Numbered from the stretch's first letter, positions 55,844 through 64,000 are shown. The stretch: 64,000 nt of DNA from Williamsia sp. 1138 (GCF_002095435.2 NZ_MJEJ02000036.1:62001-126000), one strand, 5' to 3'. Notes: a model not told the origin generated them from the letters alone. Made by a program: numbers and translations.

Positions 55844-56385
55844 TGCGCGTCGTCATCGGATACGCCAGCGCACACGGGTCCACGGCTTCGATTGCAGAGC
55901 GGATCGCCGAACGATTGCGGGACCTGGGCCACGCGGTCGACCTGGAGTCGTTTGACGAACTGGCATCCGTCGACAGCTACGACTGCCTGATCCTGGGGAG
56001 TGCGGTACACAACGGCCAGTGGCTCCCCGCGGCTGAGGAGGCAGTCGACAACCTTCTGATCCACGATGCGCTGCGCGATAAGTATGTGTGGACTTTCTCG
56101 GTCTCCTCGGTGGGAGAAACCAGCTCGCTTCTCTCACCGCGGCTGGCACAACTGCTCCGGCGCCACATACCTGAGCCCATCGCTTTCGCACTGCTGCACA
56201 ACCTCTCCGACATCCAGGGCCATCGGTCCTTCGCTGGTGCGATTGCTCCAGGTCAGTGGTCTGGTCTGGGCAATATCGTCTTCCGGCTGATGGGTGGCCG
56301 ATACGGCAACGCCACCGACCATGCGGACATCGACCGCTGGGCGCTACGCATCGCCAACGCACTGGCAGTCCACAGATCGGCATGA
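55843..56385 (+). CDS. Flavodoxin-domain protein (second copy)
   Basis: A 180-residue protein with FMN-binding loops GYASAHGSTASIAERIAERL and LILGSAVHNGQW, related to but clearly different from the protein at 30975. Later segments (IAFALLHNLSDIQGHRSFAG) fit HemG/flavodoxin-like oxidoreductases. It should shuttle electrons or act on a small redox substrate. Translation is coupled to both neighbours (TGATG before, ATGA after). Confidence 0.87.
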   Translation: MRVVIGYASAHGSTASIAERIAERLRDLGHAVDLESFDELASVDSYDCLILGSAVHNGQWLPAAEEAVDNLLIHDALRDKYVWTFSVSSVGETSSLLSPRLAQLLRRHIPEPIAFALLHNLSDIQGHRSFAGAIAPGQWSGLGNIVFRLMGGRYGNATDHADIDRWALRIANALAVHRSA

Positions 56386-57299
56386 GCATGGACATCCCCG
56401 TTGTCATCACCGACCTCGCCAAGAACTTCGGCACCACCCGCGCACTCGACGGGCTGTCCATGTCCGTGACCGCCGGATCCGTGCACGGTTTTCTGGGGCC
56501 CAACGGATCCGGCAAATCCACGACGCTGCGGATTCTTCTCGGACTCGCCAAGGCAGATGCCGGCTCGGTGGAGGTATTCGGGTACGACCCCTGGCGTCAC
56601 GCCGACATCGTCAACCCCAGGTTGGCCTACGTGCCGGGAGACGTCAGCCTCTGGCCGTCGTTGACCGGCGGTGAGGTACTCACGATGTTGGCGTCCTCGC
56701 ACGGCAGGCCGAACACGCCCCGCCGTACCGAACTCATCGACCGGTTCGAACTCGATACGACCAAGAAGACCAAGTCGTACTCGAAGGGAAACCGGCAGAA
56801 GGTTGCTCTCATCGCCGCACTGGAGTCAGACGCTGAACTCCTGATCCTCGACGAACCGACGACCGGTCTGGATCCTCTGATGGAGGCCGCTTTTCGCGAG
56901 TGCATCAGCGAGCGCCGTCGCGTCGGGGTCACGGTCTTGTTGTCCAGTCACATGTTGGCAGAGGTCGAAGCGCTGTGCGACAGCGTCACCATCATTCGCG
57001 GTGGACGAAGTGTTGAATCGGGTACCTTGCAACACTTCCGAAAACTGACGCGACTCCAGGTGCGGGCGGAAGCAGTCGGCTCCGGAAACACTCTCCTAGC
57101 GCATCGGGGTGTGTATGACGTCACCGTGAGCGCTGACCACCTCACGTGCACCGTAGATCGCGACGCCCTGAACGATCTGCTGACAACGCTCGGAACCATT
57201 GGTGTCACCGACCTGAGCGTTACACCCATCACCCTCGAGGATCTTTTCCTACGCCAGTATCTGCAACCGCCGGACGCGACTGCGGCTGCCGCGCCATGA
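56382..57299 (+). CDS. ABC exporter ATP-binding protein
   Basis: A 305-residue ATPase of the multidrug/antibiotic-export type. Walker A is GPNGSGKSTTLRIL, the signature is YSKGNRQKVALIAAL (SKGN in place of SGGQ, as in many exporters), and Walker B is LLILDEPTTGLDP, followed by the H-loop SSHMLAEVEALCD. The C-terminal ~75 residues form the accessory domain typical of these ATPases. It overlaps the flavodoxin gene and the permease gene by four bases each. Confidence 0.9.
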   Translation: MSMDIPVVITDLAKNFGTTRALDGLSMSVTAGSVHGFLGPNGSGKSTTLRILLGLAKADAGSVEVFGYDPWRHADIVNPRLAYVPGDVSLWPSLTGGEVLTMLASSHGRPNTPRRTELIDRFELDTTKKTKSYSKGNRQKVALIAALESDAELLILDEPTTGLDPLMEAAFRECISERRRVGVTVLLSSHMLAEVEALCDSVTIIRGGRSVESGTLQHFRKLTRLQVRAEAVGSGNTLLAHRGVYDVTVSADHLTCTVDRDALNDLLTTLGTIGVTDLSVTPITLEDLFLRQYLQPPDATAAAAP

Positions 57300-58882
57300 G
57301 GACCGCGCACGCGTGCGCAACCCTGTTGCGACTGTCATTTCGCGAAGACCGCGTCCTGGCGGCAACTTGGGTCGTGTTGCTGACGACAATCACCTGGGTC
57401 TCGGCTGACGCGACCAAGGATTTGTACGGTTCCGGTCAGATGCGCGCAGCTGCCGTGTCGGCACTGAACGCGACACCCGCGGTTACCGCCCTGTATGGGC
57501 GGATGTCTCCGACGGTCTCGCTCGGCGAGATGGCCATCCTCAAACCCTTCATGATGGGCACGATCGCCGTAGGGGTGATCACAGCAGTCATCGCCATCCG
57601 CCACACCCGCGCCGGCGAGGAGTCCGGACGAACCGACCTGTTGATCGCAGCGGGTGCAGCGCGGAATGCACTCGTGATCAACGCATATGTCAGCGCTTCG
57701 GCGGTCAGCGTCGCATTCGGGGCGGCCGCGAGCATCTCGCTGCTCGCTGTCGGCCTCCCCACCGCCGGGGCTCTGGCCGTAGGGGCCGCCTGGACGATGG
57801 TTGGCCTGTTGTTCGCGAGCACCGGCGTTCTGTGCGCACAGGTCTTCGGGACCGTTCGGGCGGCCCGGAGTGCCATCTTCGTACTCATCGGATGTGCATA
57901 TCTGATCCGCGCACTGGCTGACAGCAGCAGCTTCCTGAGCTGGCTCCGTTGGCTGTCCCCGGTGGGCTGGGCCCAGCAGGTCCGGCCCTTCGCCGAAGAA
58001 CAATGGTGGCCGTTGACACTTCTCGGGGCGGCAACGGTCGTGGTAGCCCTCTGCGGAGTCCCACTCGCACGGCGGCGCGATGTGGGCGCCGCGTCCTGGT
58101 CGAGACCGGACGAATCGACAGATGAACTGATCAGGACCCGATCAGGTTTGGTCTGGCGACTAATCCGAACAGGTTTCCTCACGTGGGCCATCGGGATCGC
58201 GGCACTCAGCGCCGTGGTCGGGAACGTCGCGGCGAACGCCGACTCCTTCCTCGGAAACCAGGCGATGGCCGACTACCTCAGCCGACTCGGTGGCTCCGGC
58301 GCAGTCGTGGACAGCCTGTACTCCGCAGAGCTGGGATACATCGGTTTGCTCGCAGCAGCTTTCGCAATCTACGTCATTCTGCAGATCTCCCATGAGGAAT
58401 CTGCGCGCCACCTTGACCTACTGCTGACCGCAACCCCATCGCGGCGCCGATGGGTGACCGCACATCTGTTGATCGCGGCCGGCGGCAGTGTTGTCCTCAT
58501 GGGTACCGCGGGGACAGTGCTGGCGACCTTCGACATCGTCAACACCGGCGACACCGGTCATGCCGGGCACATCATCGCAGCGTCTATGGGACAGGTGCCG
58601 GCGATCTGGCTCATGGCTGCGGTCGCTGTGCTGGTGTATGGACTGACCCGGCACGCCCAAGCCGTCGTCTGGGCATTGCTGGTCGCAGTCGTCACCACGG
58701 GGATCCTCGGTCCTCTCATCGACACAAATTTCGCGATCGAGAATCTCTCGCCGTTCAGCCACACCCCGACCCTGGCCGACCTGGATGCTGTGCCCGCAAC
58801 GGTGTTCATGCTCGGCGTCGCCGCAGCCGCAACGTTCGCTGGAATCCGAGCCTTCGACCACCGCGACGTTGTCCCTGGCTGA
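57296..58882 (+). CDS. ABC exporter permease (double-length, antibiotic-export type)
   Basis: A 528-residue membrane protein with two sets of about six helices (residues ~20-260 and ~285-525), resembling fused permeases of polyketide/tetronasin-type exporters. The interdomain region (SWSRPDESTDELIRTRSGLV) is cytoplasmic. The transported substrate is unknown. It is the last of four coupled genes (DUF4389, flavodoxin, ATPase, permease); a 131-base gap follows. Confidence 0.88.
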   Translation: MRTAHACATLLRLSFREDRVLAATWVVLLTTITWVSADATKDLYGSGQMRAAAVSALNATPAVTALYGRMSPTVSLGEMAILKPFMMGTIAVGVITAVIAIRHTRAGEESGRTDLLIAAGAARNALVINAYVSASAVSVAFGAAASISLLAVGLPTAGALAVGAAWTMVGLLFASTGVLCAQVFGTVRAARSAIFVLIGCAYLIRALADSSSFLSWLRWLSPVGWAQQVRPFAEEQWWPLTLLGAATVVVALCGVPLARRRDVGAASWSRPDESTDELIRTRSGLVWRLIRTGFLTWAIGIAALSAVVGNVAANADSFLGNQAMADYLSRLGGSGAVVDSLYSAELGYIGLLAAAFAIYVILQISHEESARHLDLLLTATPSRRRWVTAHLLIAAGGSVVLMGTAGTVLATFDIVNTGDTGHAGHIIAASMGQVPAIWLMAAVAVLVYGLTRHAQAVVWALLVAVVTTGILGPLIDTNFAIENLSPFSHTPTLADLDAVPATVFMLGVAAAATFAGIRAFDHRDVVPG

Positions 58883-59013
58883 TGTGGGAAGCGAACCGTC
58901 CCATACGGCACAAGGTCCCATGCAGCGACGTCGAAATGCCCTGCTGATCCAGCCCACGACCGAATTGAATGAGAACTGACACGAGACAACAAGATCAACC
59001 GGCAGGAGTAGCC

Positions 59014-59493
59014 ATGACCACAGCTTCGGCAACCCAGCGCCGACAATCGAGTAACCCCCTGAACACGGTAGCCGTCATAGTATCGGCACTCACAGCGCTC
59101 CTGGCCGTCGCCGGTGCCGTCGGGATTGCCGGCGGGGGCATTGACTTCGGCGACGACATCGAAGGACGGCTTCCCTGGGACAGCCGCCTGCTGGCCGGAT
59201 CGGCATTGGTCATCATCGTCGCCATTCCCACGGCGCTGGCGGCGGCAGCGTTACGTGCCCGGTCCCCACGTGGTCCCGCGATATTGATCGCGGCCGGAAT
59301 GATGCTCTTCGGATGGATCATCCTGCAAGTGCTCATCATTCAAGCTTTCAACCCCCTACAAGTGATCTTCGCCGTGACGGGCATCGCGCTGGCCATCACG
59401 GGGCTTGTGTTGGCGTCCAGGCGCGAACGTGCAGCCTCCCGGTCAAATCACACCACAACACGGTACCCGACAAAAGGATCGAACAAACGATGA
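59014..59493 (+). CDS. Small four-helix membrane protein (paralogue A)
   Basis: A 159-residue protein with about four hydrophobic helices and a conserved G-D-D-I-E-G-R-L-P-W-D-S segment between the first two. The same architecture and a related segment (GEEIERRMPWES) occur in the protein at 61029, so the two are paralogues within one island. No known family was recognised. GGAG lies five bases before the ATG. The stop overlaps the next gene's ATG (ATGA). Confidence 0.78.
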   Translation: MTTASATQRRQSSNPLNTVAVIVSALTALLAVAGAVGIAGGGIDFGDDIEGRLPWDSRLLAGSALVIIVAIPTALAAAALRARSPRGPAILIAAGMMLFGWIILQVLIIQAFNPLQVIFAVTGIALAITGLVLASRRERAASRSNHTTTRYPTKGSNKR

Positions 59494-60518
59494 ACACCAT
59501 GAAAGCCGCGCTGGTTCAAAGCTTCACGGAACCGCTCGTCATCGGCGACGTTCCGCTACCCTCCCCCGGCCCGTTCCAAGCGCTCGTACGGGTTCGGTAT
59601 TCGGGGGTTTGCCACACCGATCTGCACGCTGCCCACGGCGATTGGCCGGTCAGACCGACCCTCCCTTTCGTACCCGGCCACGAGGGCGTGGGAACCGTCA
59701 TCGAGATCGGTGATCAGGTCACCCGCCTCAAGGTCGGAGACACCGTCGGCAATGCCTGGCTCTGGAGCGCGTGCGGCGACTGTGAATACTGCCAAACCAG
59801 CTGGGAGACCCTGTGTCCTGACCAGGTCAACGGAGGTTATTCGGTCGATGGCTCGTTCGGAACCCACATGCTGGTCGACTCGCGATATGCCCCGATCATC
59901 CCCGCCGGTGTCGACGTGGCAGCCGTCGGGCCCATTCTGTGCGCCGGTGTCACCGTCTACAAGGGACTGAAGATGACCGATACGCAACCCGGCGATTGGC
60001 TCCTCATCTCGGGCATTGGTGGACTTGGCCACATAGCCGTGGAGTATGCGCGGGCGATGGGTCGACGCGTTGTCGCCATCGACATCGACGATGCGAAACT
60101 CGACCTCGCCGTTCAGCACGGCGCAGAGGTGACCGTGAATGCCGCGTCGGTCGAGGATCCGGCCGCCGAGATCATCGAGCGTACGGGCGGAGGAGTCCAC
60201 GGCGCCCTGGTCACGGCTGTCAACGCGCACGCGTTCCCGCAGGCGGTAGGAAGCCTGCGGCGCGGCGGCACCGTCTCACTGGTCGGCCTACCGCCCGAGA
60301 AGTTCCCGCTCGACATTTTCACCACCGTGCTGTTCGGGCTCACAGTGCGTGGTTCCATCGTCGGCACGCGCAGAGACATGACCGAAGCGCTCGACTTCTT
60401 TGCTCGCGGACTGATTCACCCCACGTACAAGCTGCGGCATTTGGACGAGATCAACGACATCTTCACCGACATGTCCGCTGGTGATATCAGCGGGCGAATA
60501 GTGCTGGACCTCAACTAG
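59490..60518 (+). CDS. Zinc-dependent alcohol dehydrogenase (AdhP-like)
   Basis: A 342-residue medium-chain dehydrogenase. It has GVCHTDLHAAHGDW and GHEGVGTV for the catalytic zinc, CGDCEYCQTSWETLC for the structural zinc, and ISGIGGLGHIAVEYARAMG for NAD. It matches the AdhP/AdhA type that makes or uses ethanol. ATG at 59490 overlaps the previous stop; ATG at 59499 is an alternative. A second alcohol dehydrogenase lies at 31531, less typical in its cofactor loop. Confidence 0.92.
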   Translation: MNTMKAALVQSFTEPLVIGDVPLPSPGPFQALVRVRYSGVCHTDLHAAHGDWPVRPTLPFVPGHEGVGTVIEIGDQVTRLKVGDTVGNAWLWSACGDCEYCQTSWETLCPDQVNGGYSVDGSFGTHMLVDSRYAPIIPAGVDVAAVGPILCAGVTVYKGLKMTDTQPGDWLLISGIGGLGHIAVEYARAMGRRVVAIDIDDAKLDLAVQHGAEVTVNAASVEDPAAEIIERTGGGVHGALVTAVNAHAFPQAVGSLRRGGTVSLVGLPPEKFPLDIFTTVLFGLTVRGSIVGTRRDMTEALDFFARGLIHPTYKLRHLDEINDIFTDMSAGDISGRIVLDLN

Positions 60519-60567
60519 TTCAACAATCCATCCACCGGCGCGCCGATGGCCAAAAGGGAGGACGGCG

Positions 60568-61002
60568 ATGTCCACGTACGACACTTCAGCAGGAGCAGAC
60601 CTCGTCCAGAAGCTGACCGAGGCCGACTGCTGGGAACTACTGCGGCAGGAGCAACTCGGACGACTTGTTGTCACAGTCGGCGACCGTATCGACATCTTCC
60701 CGATCAACTACCTCATCGATGCGCATCGGGTGCTGTTCCGCACCGCCGAGGGCACAAAACTCGTCGAATTGACCATCGACGACCGGGTGGTCTTCGAAGT
60801 CGACCACGTCGACGACGAATCCGGATGGAGCGTGGTCATACACGGCACTGCCCGTACCCTGAGGACCTCCGCAGAGATCGCGGTCGCCGACGCCCTCGAG
60901 CTACGTTCTTGGGTGCCGACAACGAAGTACAACACCGTCGAGATCCAACCCGGCGAAGTGACCGGCCGGTACGTGCGCTTCGGCGAAGAACCTGAGCGTT
61001 GA
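60568..61002 (+). CDS. Pyridoxamine-5'-phosphate-oxidase-like flavin-binding protein (Rv3129-like)
   Basis: A 144-residue split-barrel protein. Typical segments are ECWELLRQEQLGRLV-like (here DCWELLRQEQLGRLVVT), IDIFPINYLIDAHRVLFRTA and VVFEVDHVDDESGWSVVIHG. The family binds FMN, F420 or heme; Rv3129 is a DosR-regulon member. The gene follows the dehydrogenase by 49 bases with GGGAGG upstream. The next membrane-protein gene begins 26 bases later. Confidence 0.85.
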   Translation: MSTYDTSAGADLVQKLTEADCWELLRQEQLGRLVVTVGDRIDIFPINYLIDAHRVLFRTAEGTKLVELTIDDRVVFEVDHVDDESGWSVVIHGTARTLRTSAEIAVADALELRSWVPTTKYNTVEIQPGEVTGRYVRFGEEPER

Positions 61003-61028
61003 CCGAGCAAGGCGCTGAGGAACACGGA

Positions 61029-61496
61029 ATGATTGTCAATCGCGACTGCACCAGCACAAAATCCTCGCGCCCTGAATCTTCGCTAAGGAGTCACTCCGAG
61101 GCCGCGGCAGCCGTGATGACACTTGGTTCGAGCGCGGTCGCCTTTGCCGCGGCGGTGGCCGTCATCAGCGGTGGGACATACGTCGGCGAAGAGATCGAAC
61201 GTCGAATGCCGTGGGAGAGTCCAGTCGTTCTCGGCGTGTTTCTGACGATCATTGTCGGCCTACCGATGGCCCGGGCAACCTACGATCTTCTTTTCCGCAC
61301 CGATCAGGCGGCCGGCACCACCCTGATGGCGGGAGCACTGCTCCTCGGATGGGTCGCCATACAGATGACCCACATCCACGCAGTCCACCCTCTGCTGGTG
61401 GTACCAGCGGCTATCGGGGTCACCCTGGTTGTCGCCGGTCTGTACTTCGCACATCAGGTTTCGGACGACAAAGAACCAGCGGTCGGTGACCCATAG
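61029..61496 (+). CDS. Small four-helix membrane protein (paralogue B)
   Basis: A 155-residue relative of the protein at 59014: polar N-terminus, four hydrophobic helices, and the shared YVGEEIERRMPWESPVVLG segment. GAGG with eight bases spacing supports ATG at 61029; an upstream TTG at 60999, overlapping the PNPOx stop, is the alternative. Function is unknown; the sandwich of dehydrogenase and flavoprotein between the two copies suggests a common membrane role. Confidence 0.75.
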   Translation: MIVNRDCTSTKSSRPESSLRSHSEAAAAVMTLGSSAVAFAAAVAVISGGTYVGEEIERRMPWESPVVLGVFLTIIVGLPMARATYDLLFRTDQAAGTTLMAGALLLGWVAIQMTHIHAVHPLLVVPAAIGVTLVVAGLYFAHQVSDDKEPAVGDP

Positions 61497-61588
61497 TCAG
61501 TCGGCGTCAAAAGTGTGCGAGCACAAACAGAGGCGCAATCCTTCTCTCGGGCTTCAGAAGTCATTCCTATACAACGTGAGGATCGAAG

Positions 61589-62476
61589 ATGAATGATGAT
61601 CGTGACCAGCTCCCTGTGGTCGTCGGAGTCGATGGCTCGGAGGCGGCCCTGGGCGCGTGCAGATGGGCGGCGACGTTGGCTGCGGCTCGCGTTGCGCCGC
61701 TGCACCTTGTCCACGCAATTCCGCCCTTCCCTTGGTTCTCTCCGACCGCATTGGCGTTGAGTTCCGAGAACTTGGATAAAGAGTTGCACCAAGTCGGGAA
61801 CGCACAACTCGACGAAGCTGAAGCAGTGGTGCGGGAAGAGTGTCTGTCGCTACCGGTGAGCCGATTACTGCTCGAAGGTCCGGTTCCTGACGTGCTCGCC
61901 GACCGGTCCGAACACGCCCAGGCAGTCGTGCTGGGTGCGCATTGGAGTGGACCTGCAGGGGACATGCTGCTGGGCCGACAAACAATTCGGGTGATCAACC
62001 GCGCCAGATGTCCCGTGGTGGCGTGGCGGAGGGAGCCGTTCGCCGCAGCAGACGGTGCCCGGCCCATCGTGGTGGGTGTCGATGAGTCCGACTACGCCAC
62101 CAGGGCCGCGCACCACGCGTTCTCCTACGCCGACACGCTGCACGTACCGCTGGTCATCGCCCACTTCTGGAGTATGTACGCTACGGTCGGGCTTGGCTAC
62201 TCTGCGGCGTTCGTCGACTGGGACGCGATTCAGCGCGAGAAGCAACAATGGATCGACGCCCTGATCGCGCCGCTGGCAGAGGAGTATCCCGCCGTGACCG
62301 TGCACAGGGTGTGCGCCGACTCGACACCGGCAAGAGGTCTGGTTGGACTGTCGAAAACCGCACAGATGGTGGTGGTCGGGTCCCGCGGTCGCGGGCAATT
62401 CGTGGGTGCTGTTCTGGGTTCTGTCAGCCAGAACCTCGTACACCACGCGGACTGCTCTGTTCTCGTTGTGCCCTAG
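61589..62476 (+). CDS. Double-domain universal stress protein
   Basis: A 295-residue protein with two Usp domains. The second keeps GSRGRGQFVGAVLGSVS; the first loop is degenerate (GAHWSGPAGDMLLGR). The C-terminal domain is closely related to that of the USP at 41375. The stop codon abuts the stop of the convergent DsbA-like gene with no spacing. I found no convincing DosR site in its 92-base upstream gap. Confidence 0.9.
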   Translation: MNDDRDQLPVVVGVDGSEAALGACRWAATLAAARVAPLHLVHAIPPFPWFSPTALALSSENLDKELHQVGNAQLDEAEAVVREECLSLPVSRLLLEGPVPDVLADRSEHAQAVVLGAHWSGPAGDMLLGRQTIRVINRARCPVVAWRREPFAAADGARPIVVGVDESDYATRAAHHAFSYADTLHVPLVIAHFWSMYATVGLGYSAAFVDWDAIQREKQQWIDALIAPLAEEYPAVTVHRVCADSTPARGLVGLSKTAQMVVVGSRGRGQFVGAVLGSVSQNLVHHADCSVLVVP

Positions 62477-63085
62477 TCAGGGTCGGTCGAAGGTGGGTGG
62501 TCCGCTATGCGGACGTTGAAGCTGAGCGAACTCCGCTACGTCAGCGATAGCCACCAAGGCGTCGAACAGTTTGTCGCCCTGCATCTTAGTGGGAATCGCG
62601 GTGAGAACGGGGCCGAAGAAGCATCGTCCGTTCAGGCAGGTGATGGGGCTGCCCCCGGTGCTGCCGAGTTTGTCCTGGCTTTCCTGATGTGCGACCCGCA
62701 CGGCGCTGTCGTACAACGTACTGGTCATTTCGTTGGCAAGGTGGGGGTCCAGTCCGCTGTCGGCTAGGGCGGCTTCGACTGCGGCCGTGGTGACGGGTTC
62801 ACCTTGATCATGGATGCGGTACCCCAGTGCGGTATAGAGCGGTCCGATGACAACGTCGCCGTGGTCATGGTGCGCGGCGGCAAGGACTCGGCCCAATTTT
62901 CGGGACACGTCCATGTGGTGTTGCTGTTGGTCGGTGAGGTCGGTAGCTCGTTCGTTCATGACAGCGAGACTCATTTGCCGCCAACCTATGTCCGTTGTTC
63001 GCCGTTGTCCCGTGTCGATCAGCCAGCGTGAGGCTGCCCAAGCGAACGGACATGCTGGGTCGAAGTAGAATTGAACTGCGGTCAT
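62477..63085 (-). CDS. DsbA-family protein related to mycothiol-dependent nitroreductase Rv2466c, lacking the second active-site Cys
   Basis: A 202-residue thioredoxin-fold protein. It starts VQFYFDPACPFAWAASRWL, aligning with the DPLCPWCW region of Rv2466c, and shares MSLAVMNE, PLYTALGYRIHDQG, GSPITCLNGRCFFGPVL and IPT. Cys12 is kept, but the resolving cysteine of CxxC reads Ala (CPFA). In Rv2466c the first Cys reacts with mycothiol, so a monothiol mechanism is possible. It is first in a minus-strand group reading from this gene's own promoter or from the genes at 63140-63812. Confidence 0.85.
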   Translation of the reverse strand: MTAVQFYFDPACPFAWAASRWLIDTGQRRTTDIGWRQMSLAVMNERATDLTDQQQHHMDVSRKLGRVLAAAHHDHGDVVIGPLYTALGYRIHDQGEPVTTAAVEAALADSGLDPHLANEMTSTLYDSAVRVAHQESQDKLGSTGGSPITCLNGRCFFGPVLTAIPTKMQGDKLFDALVAIADVAEFAQLQRPHSGPPTFDRP

Positions 63086-63139
63086 GATGTCGTACTCCTC
63101 TGTGGCGCCGGGTCACGGCGTCGCCTGGGTTCGATCCGG

Positions 63140-63541
63140 TTACTGGTTCGCGAGGGCGGCGATCGCGGCCGTGAGCTTTGCCGTTGCCTCGTCGGCAATG
63201 GGGGCGAGCCCGGATTCGCCGGAGACTTGCACCATGAGGTTCGGGTTCATGGCTTCGACGATGGTCGATGCTGGGTCGGCGGGGTCGGAGCGGACAACCA
63301 CGTTGCAGGGCAACAGGAGCCCGATCTGGCTTTGCACGCCCAGTGCCCGGTGCGCCAGCTGCGGGTTGCAGGCGCCAAGGATCAGATAGTTCTCCATATC
63401 TTTGTCGAGTTTGGCTTTCAACGTGTCGGTGACATTGATTTCGGTGAGCACACCGAACCCCTGGTCAGCCAACACGGCCCGGGTCTTTTCGACCGTGTCC
63501 TTGAACGGGCTGTTCACCACTGTGGAGATGGACAGTGTCAT
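63140..63541 (-). CDS. DUF302 family protein
   Basis: A 133-residue protein of the DUF302 fold. Typical segments are FKDTVEKTRAVLADQGFGVL, TEINVTDTLKAKLD, YLILGACNPQLAHRAL and the central LLLPCNVVVR, where a conserved Cys sits. These proteins occur near redox and metal-resistance genes; some bind metal or heme. ATG at 63541 has AGGAAG upstream; an in-frame ATG at 63559 is possible. Its context (DUF2892, MMPL, DsbA-like) fits envelope or redox stress. Confidence 0.88.
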   Translation of the reverse strand: MTLSISTVVNSPFKDTVEKTRAVLADQGFGVLTEINVTDTLKAKLDKDMENYLILGACNPQLAHRALGVQSQIGLLLPCNVVVRSDPADPASTIVEAMNPNLMVQVSGESGLAPIADEATAKLTAAIAALANQ

Positions 63542-63581
63542 GACGGATCTTCCTTTCATCAGGGTGTAAGACGCGCAGAAG

Positions 63582-63812
63582 TCAGTGCAGTTCACTCTGG
63601 TAGGGCAGGCCCAGGCGGTGCATGAGTTTGCTGGCGGGACACCACCCTACGACGCTGTAGAACAGCAGATTCACAGCCACGAAGGCCGTCAACAGCAGCC
63701 ACCACTGCGAGAGCGTGATTGCCAGCACAAGACTTGACAACACCACGATCCCGGCCATCAGGGGAACGGCTCTTTCCACGGTCCAGTTCGGGGTGGTCGT
63801 ATGAGTGTTCAT
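63582..63812 (-). CDS. DUF2892 inner-membrane protein
   Basis: A 76-residue protein with two hydrophobic helices (MAGIVVLSSLVLAITLSQWW and LLLTAFVAVNLLFYSVVGW), then WCPASKLMHRLG, the Cys-Pro motif seen at the end of DUF2892/YgaP-type membrane domains. These small domains accompany rhodanese or sulfur-handling proteins. ATG at 63812 has AAGGA upstream; the longer reading to 63905 runs into the MMPL gene. It probably forms a unit with the DUF302 gene 40 bases downstream. Confidence 0.85.
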   Translation of the reverse strand: MNTHTTTPNWTVERAVPLMAGIVVLSSLVLAITLSQWWLLLTAFVAVNLLFYSVVGWCPASKLMHRLGLPYQSELH

Positions 63813-63847
63813 CAAATCTGGTCCTTCGGTTCGGTATGCGACTGTGA

Positions 63848-64000
63848 TCAGTGAGAGAAGGTGACCGTGGGCAGGATTCGCTGTAGCCAGGTCGGTGACC
63901 ACCACGCCGCGCGGCCGGTGAGCCGGAGGAGTGCCGGCAGCAGCATCAAGCGGATCAAGACTGCGTCCAGCAGAACAGCGACGCCGAGGATGATTCCCAT
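63848..64000 (-). CDS. MMPL-family transporter, C-terminal end, cut by window edge
   Basis: The last 50 residues of a membrane transporter: GVAVLLDAVLIRLMLLPALL, then RLTGRAAWWSPTWLQRILP. This matches the final helix and tail of RND/MMPL lipid exporters (LDxxxVRxxLxPAL...GxxxWW). The rest lies beyond base 64000. The stop codon is 35 bases upstream of the DUF2892 start on the same strand, so the genes may be one operon. Confidence 0.85.
   Translation of the reverse strand: MGIILGVAVLLDAVLIRLMLLPALLRLTGRAAWWSPTWLQRILPTVTFSH

Noticed and set aside
58883-59013. GGGAAGCGAACCGTCCC considered as a DosR box
   Set aside because: The half-sites are three bases too far apart (GGG-11-CCC) and the best 14-mer nearby matches only about 8 positions.
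61497-61588. Possible DosR box before the USP at 61589
   Set aside because: No 14-base segment in the gap keeps both GGG and CCC ends with correct spacing.

Overview
The window is high-GC actinobacterial chromosome. Many proteins align closely, from memory, with Mycobacterium tuberculosis proteins: TreS, the Rv0247c-Rv0250c succinate dehydrogenase set, PolA, PdtaR, DevR, DevS and HspX. A Mycobacteriales genus outside Mycobacterium, Gordonia-like, fits best; the genus is inference. No plasmid or phage backbone and no CRISPR array was seen.

Layout. 1-9 kb, mostly minus strand: end of trehalose synthase treS, a four-gene succinate dehydrogenase operon, an ECF42-type sigma factor with its YCII/DGPF partner, and polA. 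9-15 kb: a complete branched-chain amino-acid-type ABC importer (livH-livM-livG-livF, with livK convergent), the ANTAR regulator pdtaR, and a tRNA with anticodon CAA. 16-24.8 kb is an accessory patch. It holds a DUF222-HNH (13E12-like) gene bracketed by near-identical palindromes, small unknown genes, an EAL-DICT c-di-GMP phosphodiesterase with two uncharacterised companions, a cytochrome P450 lacking its N-terminus, a frameshifted short-chain dehydrogenase, and about 0.8 kb without a recognisable gene.

From about 26 to 62.5 kb lies a DosR/DevR dormancy island. It carries the regulator pair (DevR with every expected key residue; a DevS/DosT-type double-GAF kinase) and many homologues of known DosR-regulon proteins: HspX, two Acg-type nitroreductases, an Rv1733c-like membrane protein, an Rv2004c-like kinase, a PfkB-type phosphofructokinase, PEP synthase, a CtpF-like P-type ATPase, a PNPOx-like protein and six double-domain universal stress proteins. 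Thirteen sites resembling the DosR palindrome GGGACTWWAGTCCC (9-12 of 14 positions by eye) lie in its promoters. The island also carries genes that are not in the classical regulon as I know it: a P-type ATPase fused to a hemerythrin domain, two flavodoxin-domain proteins, two zinc alcohol dehydrogenases, a stomatin-like operon, a DUF4389-flavodoxin-ABC exporter operon and a terpene-cyclase-fold protein.

Working together (inference): DevS senses oxygen, NO or redox state through heme and phosphorylates DevR. DevR switches on chaperone, stress and nucleotide-binding proteins, fermentative and flavin redox enzymes, PEP/fructose-phosphate metabolism and ion pumps suited to non-replicating hypoxic survival. 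The window ends with a minus-strand group: a DsbA-like protein, DUF302, DUF2892 and the C-terminus of an MMPL transporter.
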